Shown: positions 38,891 through 50,521 of the stretch, piece by piece | Position numbering within the stretch: the first letter of the stretch is position 1 | How the letters are laid out: every line of letters begins with the position of its first letter | DNA from: Chlorella sorokiniana | Lineage: Eukaryota; Chlorophyta; Trebouxiophyceae; Chlorellales; Chlorellaceae | DNA: 64,000 bases | NCBI GenBank assembly: GCA_025917655.1 | Contig: CP084617.1 | Coordinates: forward strand, 434,001 to 498,000 | Direction of reading: 5' to 3' | Made by a program: the position numbers and the translations under genes | Notes under the pieces: generated by a model | What the model saw: only the letters and a program-made list of their open reading frames with translations | Database searches by the model: none | What the model was told of the DNA's origin: nothing

Positions 38891-39652
38891 GTTGCAGGGT
38901 TCCTTTCAGCGGCTAGTCGCTCTTTACTGACACTGTGCATTGCCTGGGAATCTCACCTTGAAGATTTCTGTAGCGCGGAACCTGGCGATAGGACTTGCCG
39001 ACTAGGCCAACAAGGTGGGAACCAGCTGCGGCGCAAACGCAAACAGAAAACATTTGAGGGTAGATGCAATGTCAGATCGTCTCACAGCCGGGCAAAGAAG
39101 AATGACGCACTAGGTGATGCACGACAGGCTGGCCGCCCTCCGTTCTGCCACCCCAAGTCTTGTCTAGTGCTGCCTACTCCAGATGGCCAGGCTCACTGTC
39201 CAACAGACCAAAAAGGCAGGAAGTGCTGCAGTGTCCCACGCGTAATGTAGCGCATGCCTTGGCAGACAGTCCGCAGATTGTGCAAGGCCAGCGGTGTTGC
39301 GAGTAGTTTACATGCTTGTGCAAGGCCCGCACTTTACAAAACTGGCGTGGAGGCGGCAGGGAATGGTTGCGCACCTGCGTGGCTGTCAGCAGGGAGCAAA
39401 CCAACGGATGTGGGCGAGCCACAGCGTACATACAAAAGAGCAGGTCATGCCGGCGGGCAAGCGGCAGTGGAGGAGCATTCAGAGCACAACAAAAGCACGT
39501 TTGGTGTGTGAAGGTTGAGGTCGGGGAGGAGAATATTATTGGGGTAGCAATCGATGGATGGGGCTCAGGGCAGGGGCACGGCCGAAGTTGCATGTGAGAA
39601 TAGATTTGTATGTGAGAATAGATGGGGGTCGCCCAGCAGGCGTAGCCAGAAG
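38891..39652. other. intergenic, GLX1 promoter and 3' UTR of the small unknown gene
   Basis: About 760 nt of lower G+C. Minus-strand TGTAA words at about 39308 and 39332 could end the transcript from 40501. Nothing else recognisable. Confidence 0.4.
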
Positions 39653-40501
39653 CTATCTGACTGCCTCCTCCTCGTCTGTGGGCGGCAGCGGCTTCAGCAG
39701 GAAGTCAAACTTGTGGCCGTGGGAGCTGTATGCGTACTTGACTGGCTCATGACCGTCTGCACAAGTGGGTGACGCACCACAATCCCAACATGTTTGAGGT
39801 GCGGCATCAACTATGCCAACACTGGCAGGCAAGGTGGGGTCTCCACGTGTCGACAGACACCCATTCCAAGGCGGTTGCCTGCCCCTGACGCACAACAAGT
39901 CTTCCATCATCAGTATCCTCACCCTGGGTGGGGTGCGGCCCTTGGACAGCGGGCGGTCCAGCTTCTTCTCTGCGCTGGTCACTGCTGCTGCTTCGGTGTC
40001 CTCGCTCACCTACAGGCAAGCACGATGGGCAGTCCTTACTGTTTCATTTGAATCGACAGATGCTGGTCCTCGAGCAAAGAAAGCCTCCACCAAAGGCGCC
40101 GCAGCTGTGGGAGTGCCGGCGCCTTCTGCCAAGGCGCAGGAGGCGGCCCACCCGCCGCAGCTCACCAGCTTGCTGCCACCGCCGCTGCTGCTGCTCGTGC
40201 GCTTGCCATAAGTGTAAGTGGGGTTCAGAGAGTCTGCAAGGAGCAGCGCATGGCGAGTCCTGAGGGTGTCGGATCCTCCTCGCGCACGGCCGCCGTTTCC
40301 CCTCTCGAAGTGATGCTCTCCTACCTGTGAATCTCCGCATGGCCATGACAAGATGGCCGATAGTCTTGAAGGTGGGCTTTTGCGAGGCTCCATCTCCTTG
40401 CGCTTGACACCGCTCAGTGTGCGGTCTGTGAGCGCCGATTCATGCTCTACCGTCGCTTTCGCAGGAGCCTCGCGGGGTTCGTCAGCACTGCTGGGTGCCA
40501 T
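39653..40501 (-). CDS. small unknown protein, about 110-120 residues, multi-exon
   Basis: Not recognised. The ATG at 40501 starts MAPSSADEPREAPAKA. A middle exon reads PTFKTIGHLVMAMRRFT and splices to DSLNPTYTYGKRTSSSS. Next come SEDTEAAAVTSAEKKLD and SKGRTPPR. The last exon reads HEPVKYAYSSHGHKFDF then LLKPLPPTDEEEAVR, stop at 39653. The product is hydrophilic with no membrane segment. An intron from about 40449 to 40363 would join the first two parts in phase; the junction into the last exon does not fit in phase as read. The conserved-looking motifs suggest a real protein, possibly nuclear. It is divergent from the GNAT gene, 589 nt between starts. Confidence 0.5.
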
Positions 40502-41089
40502 GGCGGAAGGTGGACTTTAGGCAGCAGGCGCGTTTGCTGTGAACTGCCGCAAGATAACTGTATTGCAGCGTTGACGGCCGCACTAAACCAAGCGAACTGT
40601 ATTACTGCGCAAAGGCGAACCCGCGGCTTTCTTAGGGCACCCGCCACCAGCGCCACCTGTCCGCGATGGCATGGGAGAGAGGATGCAGGTCCCTGATGGG
40701 GTTTCTGCTGGGTTTTCTACCGTGCTCTAGGCTTGCTCCACCACGGTGCATAGATGTTTGGCCACATTGACCCTAAAGCTGACTATGGTCGATGCTCTTG
40801 GCAGCGAGTGCAGTCCCAACAACCCCTTCGTGCAGCGGTGTTAAGCCATGCCTTTCAAAGCTGTCGTCTGAAAGTTCCAGAGTTGTCTCATCATGCCCAC
40901 TAAACACTTATCTTGAGTCAATTCATGCTGCTGGCATGAATTGACCGCTCTTGCACAAGTGGCTCGCCTCGCGGACGTGGCGGCTTGACGCCACACGCCA
41001 TGGCTAGGTTGCTGGCGCTCCAGCTCGAATATCTTCAGCTTGATAGAATGGGTCAATTTTAAGCCCCTTTTCGTCGTTCAGACCCTGTG
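40502..41089. other. divergent intergenic region, unknown gene / GNAT
   Basis: 589 nt between two divergent starts, so it should hold both promoters. An imperfect inverted repeat sits near 40917-40944 (GAGTCAATTCATGC and GCATGAATTGACCG). Confidence 0.4.
40917..40945. repeat. short inverted repeat between divergent genes
   Basis: TCAATTCATGC at about 40918 pairs with GCATGAATTGA at about 40934, spaced by a few bases (TGCTG). It is a good palindrome of 11-bp arms in the middle of the shared promoter region and may bind a dimeric factor. That role is inference. Confidence 0.5.
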
Positions 41090-42420
41090 ATGAGGACAGG
41101 GGTTCTTCACATTCGCAATTCAGCGGCCCCGACAACAAGCCAGCAGGCTTCAGCTGCAATTAATGCGGCTCCACAGCTGCAGATGCGAGTAAGAAGAGCC
41201 AAAACTTCGAGCGACGCCCAGTTTGTGGCGAAGGTGTTCCAACAGGCGAGTTTGCCCGTGCAGTGGCGCATTTCGATGCCGGTGGCGTTCAACGATCATT
41301 GTTTTTGTGGCGATCAGCATAGGCGGCGACATAGCTGGCGTGACAGGCCAAAGCTTTGCCGCCGCTGCCTTGCGACACTCGCCGCCGCCCCGCTCCGCCC
41401 TACAGGCATTTTCGGCCACGCCCAGCGCCGGCCCGGTGCTGGCGGATGGCTTGCTGCCTCCGCCGCGCACGCTGGCTGAATGGGAGGCGCAGGTGTGCCG
41501 CGCGCTGGATGCCAAGGCAGCGGCGGCGGCAGCCAGCCGGCAGGCGCGCCTCGCGCGCTGCAACGCGCTGCTGCGCGCACAGCTGGCGCTGCTGCGCGGC
41601 GAGCCGAGCGAGCGCGTGCCGCCGCTGACGCCCGGGGAGCGGGCGCAGCTGGCGCAGTGGCGGCGCCGCCGCTCCTTTGTGGTGCTGGTGGCAGAGGACC
41701 GCCAGAGCGGCGAGCTGCTGGGCAGCGCCACGGTCAGCCTGGCGCAGCCGGAGGCGGCGCTGCCGCCGCCCTTCCCCACCTCCAAGCCACGCCGCGTGTA
41801 CGTCTCCAACATCGCCGTGCTGCCGTCGCACCGCCGCCGCGGCGTGGCCACAGCGCTGCTGCGCCAGAGCGAGCGGCAGGCGCGCTTGTGGCGCCGCGAC
41901 TCCCTCTGGCTGCACTGCGAGCTGCAGAACGAGGCGGGGCTGCAGGTGGGGCCCGCAGCCAGCCAGCCAGCCTGTAAGGGGCTGCATGGTGCGAGGGTTG
42001 TGTTCTGGCGGGAACCATCGAGTGCGGCCGTGAAGCTGCCGCGAAGCTGGAAGCTCCACATGTCTTGCTGATGGGAGTGCCCTGCTGGCGCCCCGTCAGC
42101 AGCTGTACGAGAAGATGGGCTACCAGGAGGTGGCCCGAGACCCGCTCTTCACACCCGGCCGCCGCAAGCTGCTGAAGAAAGACGTGCCGCGGTGCGCCAG
42201 CTGCGAGGAGGGTGCCGCACGGGGCTACGACGGCACCCTCGGCGCCTACGCGGCTGCGCCCTCCTCCAGCAAAGAAGGCGGCAGCAGCGGCAGCAGCGGC
42301 GGCGGCAGCGGCGTCGGCGGCGTCGGCGGCTCCAAGGGCGGGGCGGGCGTGTTTGATTGGTCGCAGCTGGGGGGCCCGGCGAGTAGAGCGCCCGCTCACC
42401 GGCGCCACACTGCAACATGA
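41090..42420 (+). CDS. GNAT-family N-acetyltransferase, probably plastid
   Basis: Acetyl-CoA dependent acetyltransferase, resembling the plant plastid GNAT proteins that acetylate protein N-termini and lysines. Three exons fit in phase: 41090-41233, 41406-41945, 42103-42420. Exon 1 starts MRTGVLHIRNSAA, a transit-like leader, then VRRAKTSSDAQFVAK, the usual fold start. Exon 2 holds a helical insert, then FVVLVAEDRQSGELLGSA, VYVSNIAVLPSHRRRGVA (acetyl-CoA motif A, RxxGxA) and WLHCELQNEAGLQ. Exon 3 starts LYEKMGYQEV (motif B), followed by a Ser/Gly-rich tail with DVPRCASCEE, a CxxC pair. The GTG at 41087 is directly in front of the ATG and is not needed. Ends 298 nt from the convergent CSN1 stop. 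Confidence 0.85.
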
Positions 42421-42718
42421 TTCCTTGCACTTGCTGGTGCTGCCGAGGTGTGTGAGCGCTCAATTACGGCCGCCAGAACACAGCGACGGTGCCGCCGTCG
42501 GGAAGGGAGCAGTTGCACGACAAGACGCAGCGCAAGCAGGAGTGGGGGCAAGCCGATGCTGGAGCATTGCAGTTGGAGCGGTTGTTGCAATCGGGCTGCC
42601 GCTTTGCAGCCGTGCCAGGGTGTCAGGCGCCCCCAGCAGCGGCGGTTGGCTGTCGCATGCGCGCTCCAGGGGAGTTTCAGGGAGTTCCATCCAGGACTGC
42701 AGGAGGCGACCCCGTGGA

Positions 42719-43050
42719 TCAGTCGCGGTCGGCCACGCGGCCGCCCAGCTTGCCCCACATCGCCGAGCCCATGCCGCCAAGGAAGCCGCCGCTCTCGCCG
42801 CCGCCGCGGTCGCCGCGCCGCTCGCCCCTGCCAGGCACGAGGGCGGGCGCAGAGTGGATGCGTTTGGGTGCAATTTCGCGGCAGCGCAGCAGCATTGCAG
42901 AGCCCTGCAGAGCGTCTGCACCCCTCTGTTGCTCTCCTGCACCGCTGTGCTCCTGTCGGTGCCAGCTGCCAGCTGGCGACCGTACCAGCGCCCCCACCTG
43001 TGCCTGCCATGCCGCCCCGTCGGGCCCTCGCCGCGATCGGGCCGGTCTGG

Positions 43051-43082
<32 letters not shown>

Positions 43083-46000
43083 TGGGCTTCTGAAGAGCAG
43101 GGAGGGCGCAACAGCCGTGCCAGCCTGTCAGCCCGGCATGGCAAGGCTGAGGGGGAGCGCTGGGCACTCGCTCGTAGCAGGCTGCGTGCCCCCACACCCC
43201 CTTGCCCCCTGGCCGGTAGTTCCTCGCAACTCGGTGCTCGCAAGCTTCTCCGGCCCCCTTCCTCCTGCAGCCGCCCAGCGCATTGCGGCCTCCCCCTTCC
43301 CCCAGCCTGTCCCTACTGCTGGGGCTGCCCGTTTGTTCCTGCCGCCTTTGCTGCCTGCGGCACCCTGGCGGCCTTGCCCGGCCTCCACCCCCCTCACCGC
43401 GATGAGGTCGTGCTGCATGAGGGAGGCGCGCAGCAGCAGGGCGCGCGTGTTGCGCACGTACTCCTCCCCCCGCCTTCAACGCCGCCGCGTATGTGGTGCT
43501 GCGCTGGTCCGGCTTGCGCGCGTACAGCACCTGGCGGGATTGTTGAGGGGGGGGGGGGCCAGGGGTATGATCGGTGGGTTGGGGGCGGAGGTGGAGGTGG
43601 GGAGACGAGGGGACGGAGGCGGGGTGGGCAGCGAGGGAGGGCCACCCAGCCGGCCGGGACACCACAAAAACCGTGGAGGGCGGCAGCGCCACGGCCTTGC
43701 TGCCGGCGTGCCCCCGCTCGAACCTCCTCCCGTGCGCGCATTGCATGCATTCCCACAAGCCTTTATTCCAGCTGTGGGAAGCGGCAGGGGTTCACCTTGG
43801 CGTGGCTGTCGATGCGCGCCTTGATCTGCTGGCTGGCGATGAGCGCCGCCAGCTCCTTCTCCAGCCCGCTGCGCCAGGCAGGGGGGGGGGGCAAGGGGAA
43901 AGAGAGTAACTGCCAGTGAGAGCAGCGGGAGGGGCCCACTGTGCCTGCCATGTGGCACTGCCCCGCAGCCCCGCAGGCTGCGCACCGCACACGTGCCAGC
44001 TTGGTTTCCAGCGGGGCCTGCCACCCACACAACCAGCCAAGCATGCTGCCGCTGCAGGCGTGTGCCGCCCTTCCTGCAGGCGGCCGGGTGTCGGCTTGCC
44101 TGATGTCGGTGTTGAAGAAGGCGGCCATGCCGTTGAGCTCCAGGGAGGCAAAGGGGCGGTGTACTGCACGGAAAACACAGAGGCATGGAGCAGGGGCGGA
44201 GCCAAGGTTTCAGCACGACTGCGAAGAGGTGTGTGTGCGTGTGTGTGTGTGTGTGTGGGGGGCACAGCAGGCACGAGGCAAGCGCCTCCAGCCGCTCCAC
44301 GCCTCCAGCCCATTTTGACACACCAGCCGAGCGACGCCGTCCGTGCGGCAACCCAAACGGATGCGCGGCCGCCCATGGGCAGCCTCCCAGCCAGTCAGCC
44401 CTGGATGTCATGGCTGGCTGGCACCCCAGCTGCCCCTCCCCCAGCCAGCTGCCAGCTGCCGGCTGCCAGATGCTGTGGCTCCTGCGGGGCAGCAGAGAGG
44501 GGCCCCCTACCTGGATCAGCGCCTTGTTGCGCACCATCTGGTACAGCTGGTCCACGTGCTTGTGCAGGTGGGGGTCCAGCGTCAGCAGCGGCCTGCGGGG
44601 GACAGCAAGGCGGCGGCGGTGAGGGGCAAGGCGTGGGATACGCGAGGGCAGCGGGTAAGGACAGAAGCAGGAGAGGCGTGGGAGGGCGACCGCAGGGACG
44701 TGGGTGGGACAGGGAGGGCAGCGGTCCGCAGAACCGCCGCCCACCTCAGCTTGCACCCCACGCACTCTTCGCCTGCCACCGACATCAGCCAGATTGCCCC
44801 GCTTCACCTGCGACTGCCTCCATCACCCCCTCAGCATGCCCCACATTCCCACTTCAGCATGACCCCGAGCACCCCTCCGCGTGCCAACACTCCCCTTCCG
44901 CCCACCTCAGCCTGTCCAGGTGGCGAAGGCACGACGCGTAGCTGGAGGCGTAAAAGTCGGCCAAAGCCTCCCGCACCTACAGGAACGGCGGCGACAGCGG
45001 CAACGGGCGGTGGACAAATGATGGTAAGGGTTTTGAGCAGGGCGACAGGCGGGCTACCCAGGCGGCTGTGAACCCCACAACATCATGCTGCCAGGGGGCG
45101 GGGCGCAAGCGAAGCACCCGGCGGCGCCCAAGGGCTGTGAGCGGGCCGCTATGGCGATGATAAGGAGCCCGGCGAAACCACGATGTGGCAAGAGCAACCC
45201 ATGACACCCTTCACGGGACGGCACTGCAGGGGCATGTTCACAGGCGGGACGGCCCCACCTCCGGTACCAGCTCCAGGAACTCGCGGAAGGCCACGTTGTG
45301 CACGAGGCGCGCGCTGAGCTCGCTGCGCGACAGCGCCGCCATGCCGCACAGCGTGCCGTAGAGGGCCACGTCCTGTGGAGGGGGGGGCAGTAAGGCCCCA
45401 GGCCGTGCATGTCAGCGATCCCATGCCGTTGTGTGTGGTGCGAGTGTTGTCAGCGGGGAAGGCCAGCTTCAAATGCGGCACGTGCGAGCGGCAGCCTTGA
45501 AAGGGGAGGGGCAGCTGCAGGAGCAGCGCACGGCTGCCGCGCCGCTGGCACCATCCCCAAAACACTCCACCGAGGGGCAGTGCGGCCCTCGGGCGGCTGC
45601 GGACCCACCTGGGGCGCCATGGTGATCTCGTTGGAGCGCTGGCCGATGTCCAGGGCCACCTCGGTGAGCTTCAGGGCGGCCGCACGGTACCGTCCCTGCT
45701 CGAGGCAGTACAGCCCGCTCGCGCAGGCCAGCTGGCTGGCCACCGAAGGGTCGGATTGCTTCTGCAACAGGGAAAAGGCAATGGAAAGTGGGGAGTTAGG
45801 TGGACTCCCGCTGGCTCCAGTACCCCCACCCTCCACAGACTCCCTCTCCCCGGCGCTGCATGAAACAGCACAGCGTCCTGACTGCTAACGGCTCCCGCCG
45901 GCACGTGTTCCCACCACACATGTACTACTCTCACCCCTCCACCCCCACCCGTCGTTCCCTCCGCCCCCGGGCACCCGCCCACGCAGCACGCAGGCCTCAC

Positions 46001-47793
46001 CTCCGCCTCCAGCAGCGCCGTCTCCGCCTTCTGCACGTAGTTGGACAGGTGGATGTAGTTGCCCAGCTCGATGGAGCACTTGACCACTGCGCAGCAGGAA
46101 GAGGGGCCCCCGAAAACAGTGAAGAGGGGTCTCGGCTGGGGGTTGCACATGGCGGGAGCAGCTGCCCAGGAGGCACGTGGCCGGCTACAGAGCAGCCCGG
46201 TGAGCGCGGGGGGCGATGCGGCAGGACGCCCAGAGCCTGGTGCCCGCTCGCCCGCCCCGCCCACCCTGCAGGCACATCTTGATGACGTGGCGCGCGGTGG
46301 TGCAGTAGTCCCGCGTGCGCATGTAGTGCTTGAACGCGTTCTGCACGCAGCAAATGCCGCGGTTGTGAAGGCTGCTCGCTCAGCTTGCAGAGAGGGCACA
46401 CCAACTGCTGCAGTCGCATGATGCCCAGCACAGATGGTTCTGCTGTGCGATCATGCGCCACACATGCTGCGCATGTATCGGGGCAGGCTACCCTCCTCCA
46501 TCGGCTCAGGCTGCGAGCTCAGCAGCCCGCACCCCGTCTGCAGGTATCCGTCATGTTGCCACCATGCATGTGTGCGCCCGTACACAACCATGGCAGGGTT
46601 CCGCAGGCCCCCCCCCTTCCCCTTCACCCACCCACCCACCTGCAGGTCTCCTCGTGCGTAGTAAAAGTCGCCCAGCTGCACGTGCCCCATGCGGATGCTC
46701 TCCTTGATCAAATTGCTCTTGTACACCGAAAGATCTGCGGTGGCGGGGGCGGGGGTGCCGGGCAAGCGGCGCTCAAGGGTTCAATGGTGGAGCCGCGGGG
46801 GCGCAGCACAAATGCAGCGGTGGGTGCGGCGCGCGGTCAACAGGCAGGCAAGGGGTGCGGCTGACTGATCCACAGCGCCAGCCAGCGCTTTTCCTTCTGC
46901 CTCCCCCATTCTGAAACACACCATTGCCCACAAACACAGAAGCACACACATGCATATGCACCCAGAAGCCCCGCACCATTCTCCATCCGCTCCAGCCGCC
47001 GCTCCGCAGCTTGATCCACTCGCTCCACCCAATCGCTGCAGTGGCGAATCGGGACAGCGCGGTGGTATGCTGGGAGGTCGGGTCCTGCCATCGGCAGCTG
47101 TAGCAAGCCCAGCAGTCCGCTCAAAACAAAATGCATCAGCTGAACGCACTGGTCTGGGACGTATTGCGGCCCCGCCCGCCCGCCGATCCGCTCCATGACC
47201 TCCAAGTACTTTTGGGTGTCCTCCGTCTGCAGCACAGCGCCATGGGAAACACGCTTTGCCATGACGAAGCGCAGCGTCATTGGTGGAAAGCGCGGAGTGC
47301 AGTGCACCACGGGCTTGGACACACCCCTTGGCGGGTATGATCAGCCAGCCGCTGTGCATCCTGGGCGGCTCCACAGCTCAGGCAGGCGACTGCGCGGTGC
47401 CCAGCAGCAGCTGGGAGTAGGTCATCCCCTGCAATCCATCGCTCTGCCAGAGTTGTGGCGGCGGCTACAGAGCGCGGCTCGCCTGTCGGAGCGCGTCGGC
47501 GGCCAGCTGCAGGGCGTCCAGCTCCAGCGGCTTGCCCGCATTCCGCTCCGCAATGAACAGCAGGCGCTTGATGCGAGCATGCCCACTGTAGGCAGCAATG
47601 TAAGCCTGCACATCGGCGGCAACAAGGTGTGGGAGCAGCACGGTGCGGCGGCCGAGCCTTCGCCAGTCTGCACCGCCGATGCGCGCGAAGCAATGCACAG
47701 CAGCAAGTGAGTGAGTCTAACCTCAAGATCAAAGCCTTCGGGTTGTTGGGCAGCAGGGTCCTGGGGCGCTGGAGCCTCCATTTCCACCTCCAT
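42719..47793 (-). CDS. CSN1: COP9 signalosome subunit 1
   Basis: PCI-domain subunit of the COP9 signalosome, which removes Nedd8/Rub1 from cullins and so controls cullin-RING ubiquitin ligases in the nucleus. The ATG at 47793 gives MEVEMEAPAPQDPAAQQ, then AYIAAYSGHARIKRLLFI. The TPR-like helical part shows YLEVMERIGGRAGPQYV, NLIKESIRMGHVQLGDFY, AFKHYMRTRDYCTTARH, CSIELGNYIHLSNYVQKA and CASGLYCLEQGRYRAAAL. The PCI part has APQDVALYGTLCGMAALS, FREFLELVPEVREALADF, LYQMVRNKALIQ and ISGLEKELAALIASQQIK with ARIDSHAKVLYARK. The last exon is Gly-rich (GGFLGGMGSAMWGKLGG), stop at 42719. About 15 exons. Close in length and order to plant CSN1 (FUS6/COP11). Confidence 0.95.
43051..43082. repeat. GCC trinucleotide run, CSN1 3' intron
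   Basis: About ten GCC units in a row between the exon ending LMQHDLIA and the Gly-rich last exon of CSN1. Most likely intronic. Confidence 0.8.
44229..44257. repeat. GT dinucleotide microsatellite, CSN1 intron
   Basis: About 14 GT units with one GC interruption, between the exon ending RNKALIQ and the one starting YTAPFASLELN. Confidence 0.8.
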
Positions 47794-48521
47794 CCCTCGG
47801 AGGCCTCCTACCGGGGCGGCTCGCAATCAAGGAAAGCGATCTGCACGCTGGTATATTATCCCGAGTGCTCAGAACTGCTTCCCCCGGCAGTGATCAGGTC
47901 TTGAGGCTGAAGCCTTCCTCCTCCTCCGCCTCCTGTCAATCCAGTAGGTGTGTTGGGAATGGAAAAAGATGCGGGTAAGTCCAGGCTCATTGCTCCGACT
48001 TGATGGACCCAGCACACAGCGCTCGTCGGTGCGGCAGCCAACACGCATCCAAGCGGCTCGCGGGCGGTTGAGCACTGAACAATTAGACTGCACAAAACAT
48101 AATCTCTGGCGCTGAAATTCTACTGCTTCAATTTCATATGTTGGGCTTCCGTCCGCTGCGCGAACAGGGTGGGGACGCACTTCCCCTCAGCGAGCTTGGG
48201 TGCCTTTCTTTGCCATTGTTTGCGAGAGGTAGAATGACTTTTGTGTGTTATGTCGGTTAGGAGTTTTCCAGGGCAAATGTGATGATGATGTGCTAGCACA
48301 AGCTACATATCGTGCTCGTGCAGACCTTGCGGCCCGCAGGAGCGGATCGCGACGGGGCGCCAGCTGAGGTCCAGGTCGAGAAGAGGCTGTCCCGGAGTTT
48401 AGGCACTCCATCTCATCTCGACACCATACTTGATTTGTTTGCTGAGCTTGGCCAGTCTTTGGCCACGTCTGTGTTCCCCAGTGTCGGAGTCTGTCGTTCC
48501 CTCGCTTTAGCCTGTCGATCG
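47794..48521. other. divergent intergenic region, CSN1 / ClpT-like
   Basis: 728 nt of lower G+C with both promoters. On the minus strand there is an ATG at about 48215 followed by MAKKGTQAR and a stop, and at about 47928 an acceptor-like site followed by EAEEEEGFSLKT and a stop. They might be ends of a small gene with one base error, but I could not join them, so no CDS is called. Confidence 0.4.
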
Positions 48522-50239
48522 ATGCCGATGCAAGCGATCGGTAGCTCCGCGATATCTATTTTGCAGCCGTCAAGGGTTGCGTGCGGCTGCACAGCAAATC
48601 GCCCCTATTGCAACCGTTCCGCAGCTCTCAACTTGCAGCGCGCGCCCGGCAGCCATGCAAAATTGGGCGCCTCGGATGACCTGTGCAGCGCGGTTCGTCG
48701 CGTCACGGGTTTGCCCACCGCCGCCTCCTCCGGCAGCTGGCGGCGCGCAACTTCGATGTTCAAGCACAGCGAGAGGTTCACCGCCAACGCCAAGCTGGCC
48801 GTGAAGAAAGCACAGGCGGAGGGCTGCAAGCTGGGCAAGAACTATGCCGGCCCTGAGCACCTGCTGCTGGGCATCCTGGCAGCGGACGACGGGCTGCCGG
48901 CGTTGGATCAAGGTGCGACGAGGGGCCAGCCTGAGGTTGATGACGTTGCAGCTTTGGCTGCCGGCTGCTTGGGCCGCGCCTTCGACCGCAATTTCAAATT
49001 GCAGCACGTGCTGCTTCCACCCATGCAGGCATTGCTGCCAGGGTGCTGGAGGCGCACGGCGTGACGCTGAAGCTGGCGCGGGCGGGCGTGGAAGCTGTGA
49101 GCGGCGCCGAGGGGCTGGGTCTGACGCAGCAGATAGTGGAGATCCCGCTCAGCGGCAAGGGCGAGGCCGCGCTGCAGGATGCCATCAAGGCCGCGCGCCA
49201 GCTGGGTGAGCCGGCCGCGCCTGCTCGGCTGGGGGCGTGCCTGCTATGGCCCGCCGCGGCCAGGCGGCAGCCGCCATGCGTGCCTGCCCTTCAGCGCGGC
49301 CGACACGGTGCCTGCAACACCTGCTTTACTATCATTCCCGCCTGTCGCAGGCGTGCCGTATAGCGTGGGCACCGAGCACCTGCTGCTGGGCATGCTGCGG
49401 GAGGAAAAGGGGCCCGTGGTGCGCATGCTGGCCAAGCTGGGTGCTGATGTGGCCCAGGTTCAGGCGGAGGTGCGCCGGCTTGCAGACTGTTTGCCTTGCG
49501 GTATGGGGCCTGGGAGGAATCTGCACTGCTGCGCGACTGTGATTCATGAAGGCAGGGGCGTGCTGAGGAGTGGGAGTGTTTGTGCGGAGAAGAGGCTTAC
49601 CCGGTCACCAGAGGAGCGCTTGCTGCCGCTTCCTCACCCCCTGAGGCGCGGTGCCCCGGCTTTCCTCGGGGCAGGTGCTGCGGCTGACTGCTGGAAGAAA
49701 CCGAGGCGCGCTTGCCTGGGTCTCGGGAGCGGCCTGGGGCGAGTGGCGTGCAGACGGCGGCGCAGCTGGCGTTCGTGCCGCTGGCTGCCGCTGCTTACAT
49801 GCTCGTTCGCCAGGCGAGTGGGGCAACAGCGTTTGCAACCTGCCCAGCAGGTGCCCTGGATGCTTCTTCGCGTCCAGTTGTTAGTACACCCTGACCTCAG
49901 TCCAGGCGGTTTCCCATCTCGCTTGCCTGCTGCTCACTCTGCGTGCATGCCTCTGCCTCCTCTCCCGCTCCCCAGGCGAACCAGGCCATAGCAGTGGCAG
50001 CAGGCGCGGCCGTGCTGTCGCTCGTGGCAGTCGCCTTCAAGGCGCAGGCGCGCAAAGGCGGGGCCAGCATCCTGAGCGCCGCATTCCCCGGCGCCTTGCT
50101 CCCTGCTGTGGCGGCGGCGCTGGGCGGCTGGGTGGGCCGGGCGGCAGCTGCTGCGCTGGGCCTGGAGCCTGGGCTGGTGCTGCCTCTGACATGTGCGGTT
50201 GGCGTGCTTGCCGCTGGCCTGGGAACGTACCTGGCTTGA
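48522..50239 (+). CDS. ClpT-like Clp N-domain protein with hydrophobic C-terminal tail
   Basis: The first half is a double Clp N-domain as in plant ClpT1/ClpT2, small proteins that assemble with the plastid ClpP/R core. The ATG at 48522 opens a transit-like leader (MPMQAIGSSAISILQPSR). Clp N repeat 1 reads FTANAKLAVKKAQAEGCK with PEHLLLGILAADDG, then GIAARVLEAHGVTLKLA. Repeat 2 reads VGTEHLLLGMLREEKGP and VVRMLAKLGADVAQVQAE. Exon junctions at 48911/49027, 49204/49350 and 49469/49675 are in phase. After that the protein becomes hydrophobic: LAFVPLAAAAYMLVRQ, AIAVAAGAAVLSLVAVAF, and LVLPLTCAVGVLAAGLG near the end. No Walker ATPase motif is present, so it is not a ClpC/ClpD chaperone. One G seems extra at 49736-49739 and the intron 49814-49975 would be GC-AG. 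Confidence 0.78.
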
Positions 50240-50280
50240 TAGTGTATCTCCTGAGAGCATGGCTTGTGAGTTGAACAAGC

Positions 50281-50285
50281 TGTAA
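50281..50285 (+). terminator. TGTAA poly(A) signal for the ClpT-like gene
   Basis: TGTAA 42 nt past the ClpT-like stop. Only 237 nt then remain before the start of the BRCA1-like gene on the same strand. Confidence 0.6.
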
Positions 50286-50521
50286 TTGAGCACTGAGCCA
50301 GTCCCGACGCTCTGCCGTCATCTGGGCTGCACGTCGTGCCTGCTGTGATGCCGTTCGTTTCAAAACAACTGGCGAAGGCCGTGTTGTAGGCTGTGATCAA
50401 TTGAATCTGCAACTAGAACTTTCTTCGGAGCGCAGTCACGCTTATATCTCCTGAGCAAGCGCGTACCATTTGAGTTGCCCTTTGATCGTGGCGCTGGTCT
50501 GCCAGGCGGGCCATCTTCGGG

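Noticed and set aside
48187-48225. MAKKGTQAR start followed by a stop, minus strand, as a ribosomal-like protein start
   Set aside because: No GT donor precedes the stop and the downstream acidic end could not be joined in phase. Kept only as a note.
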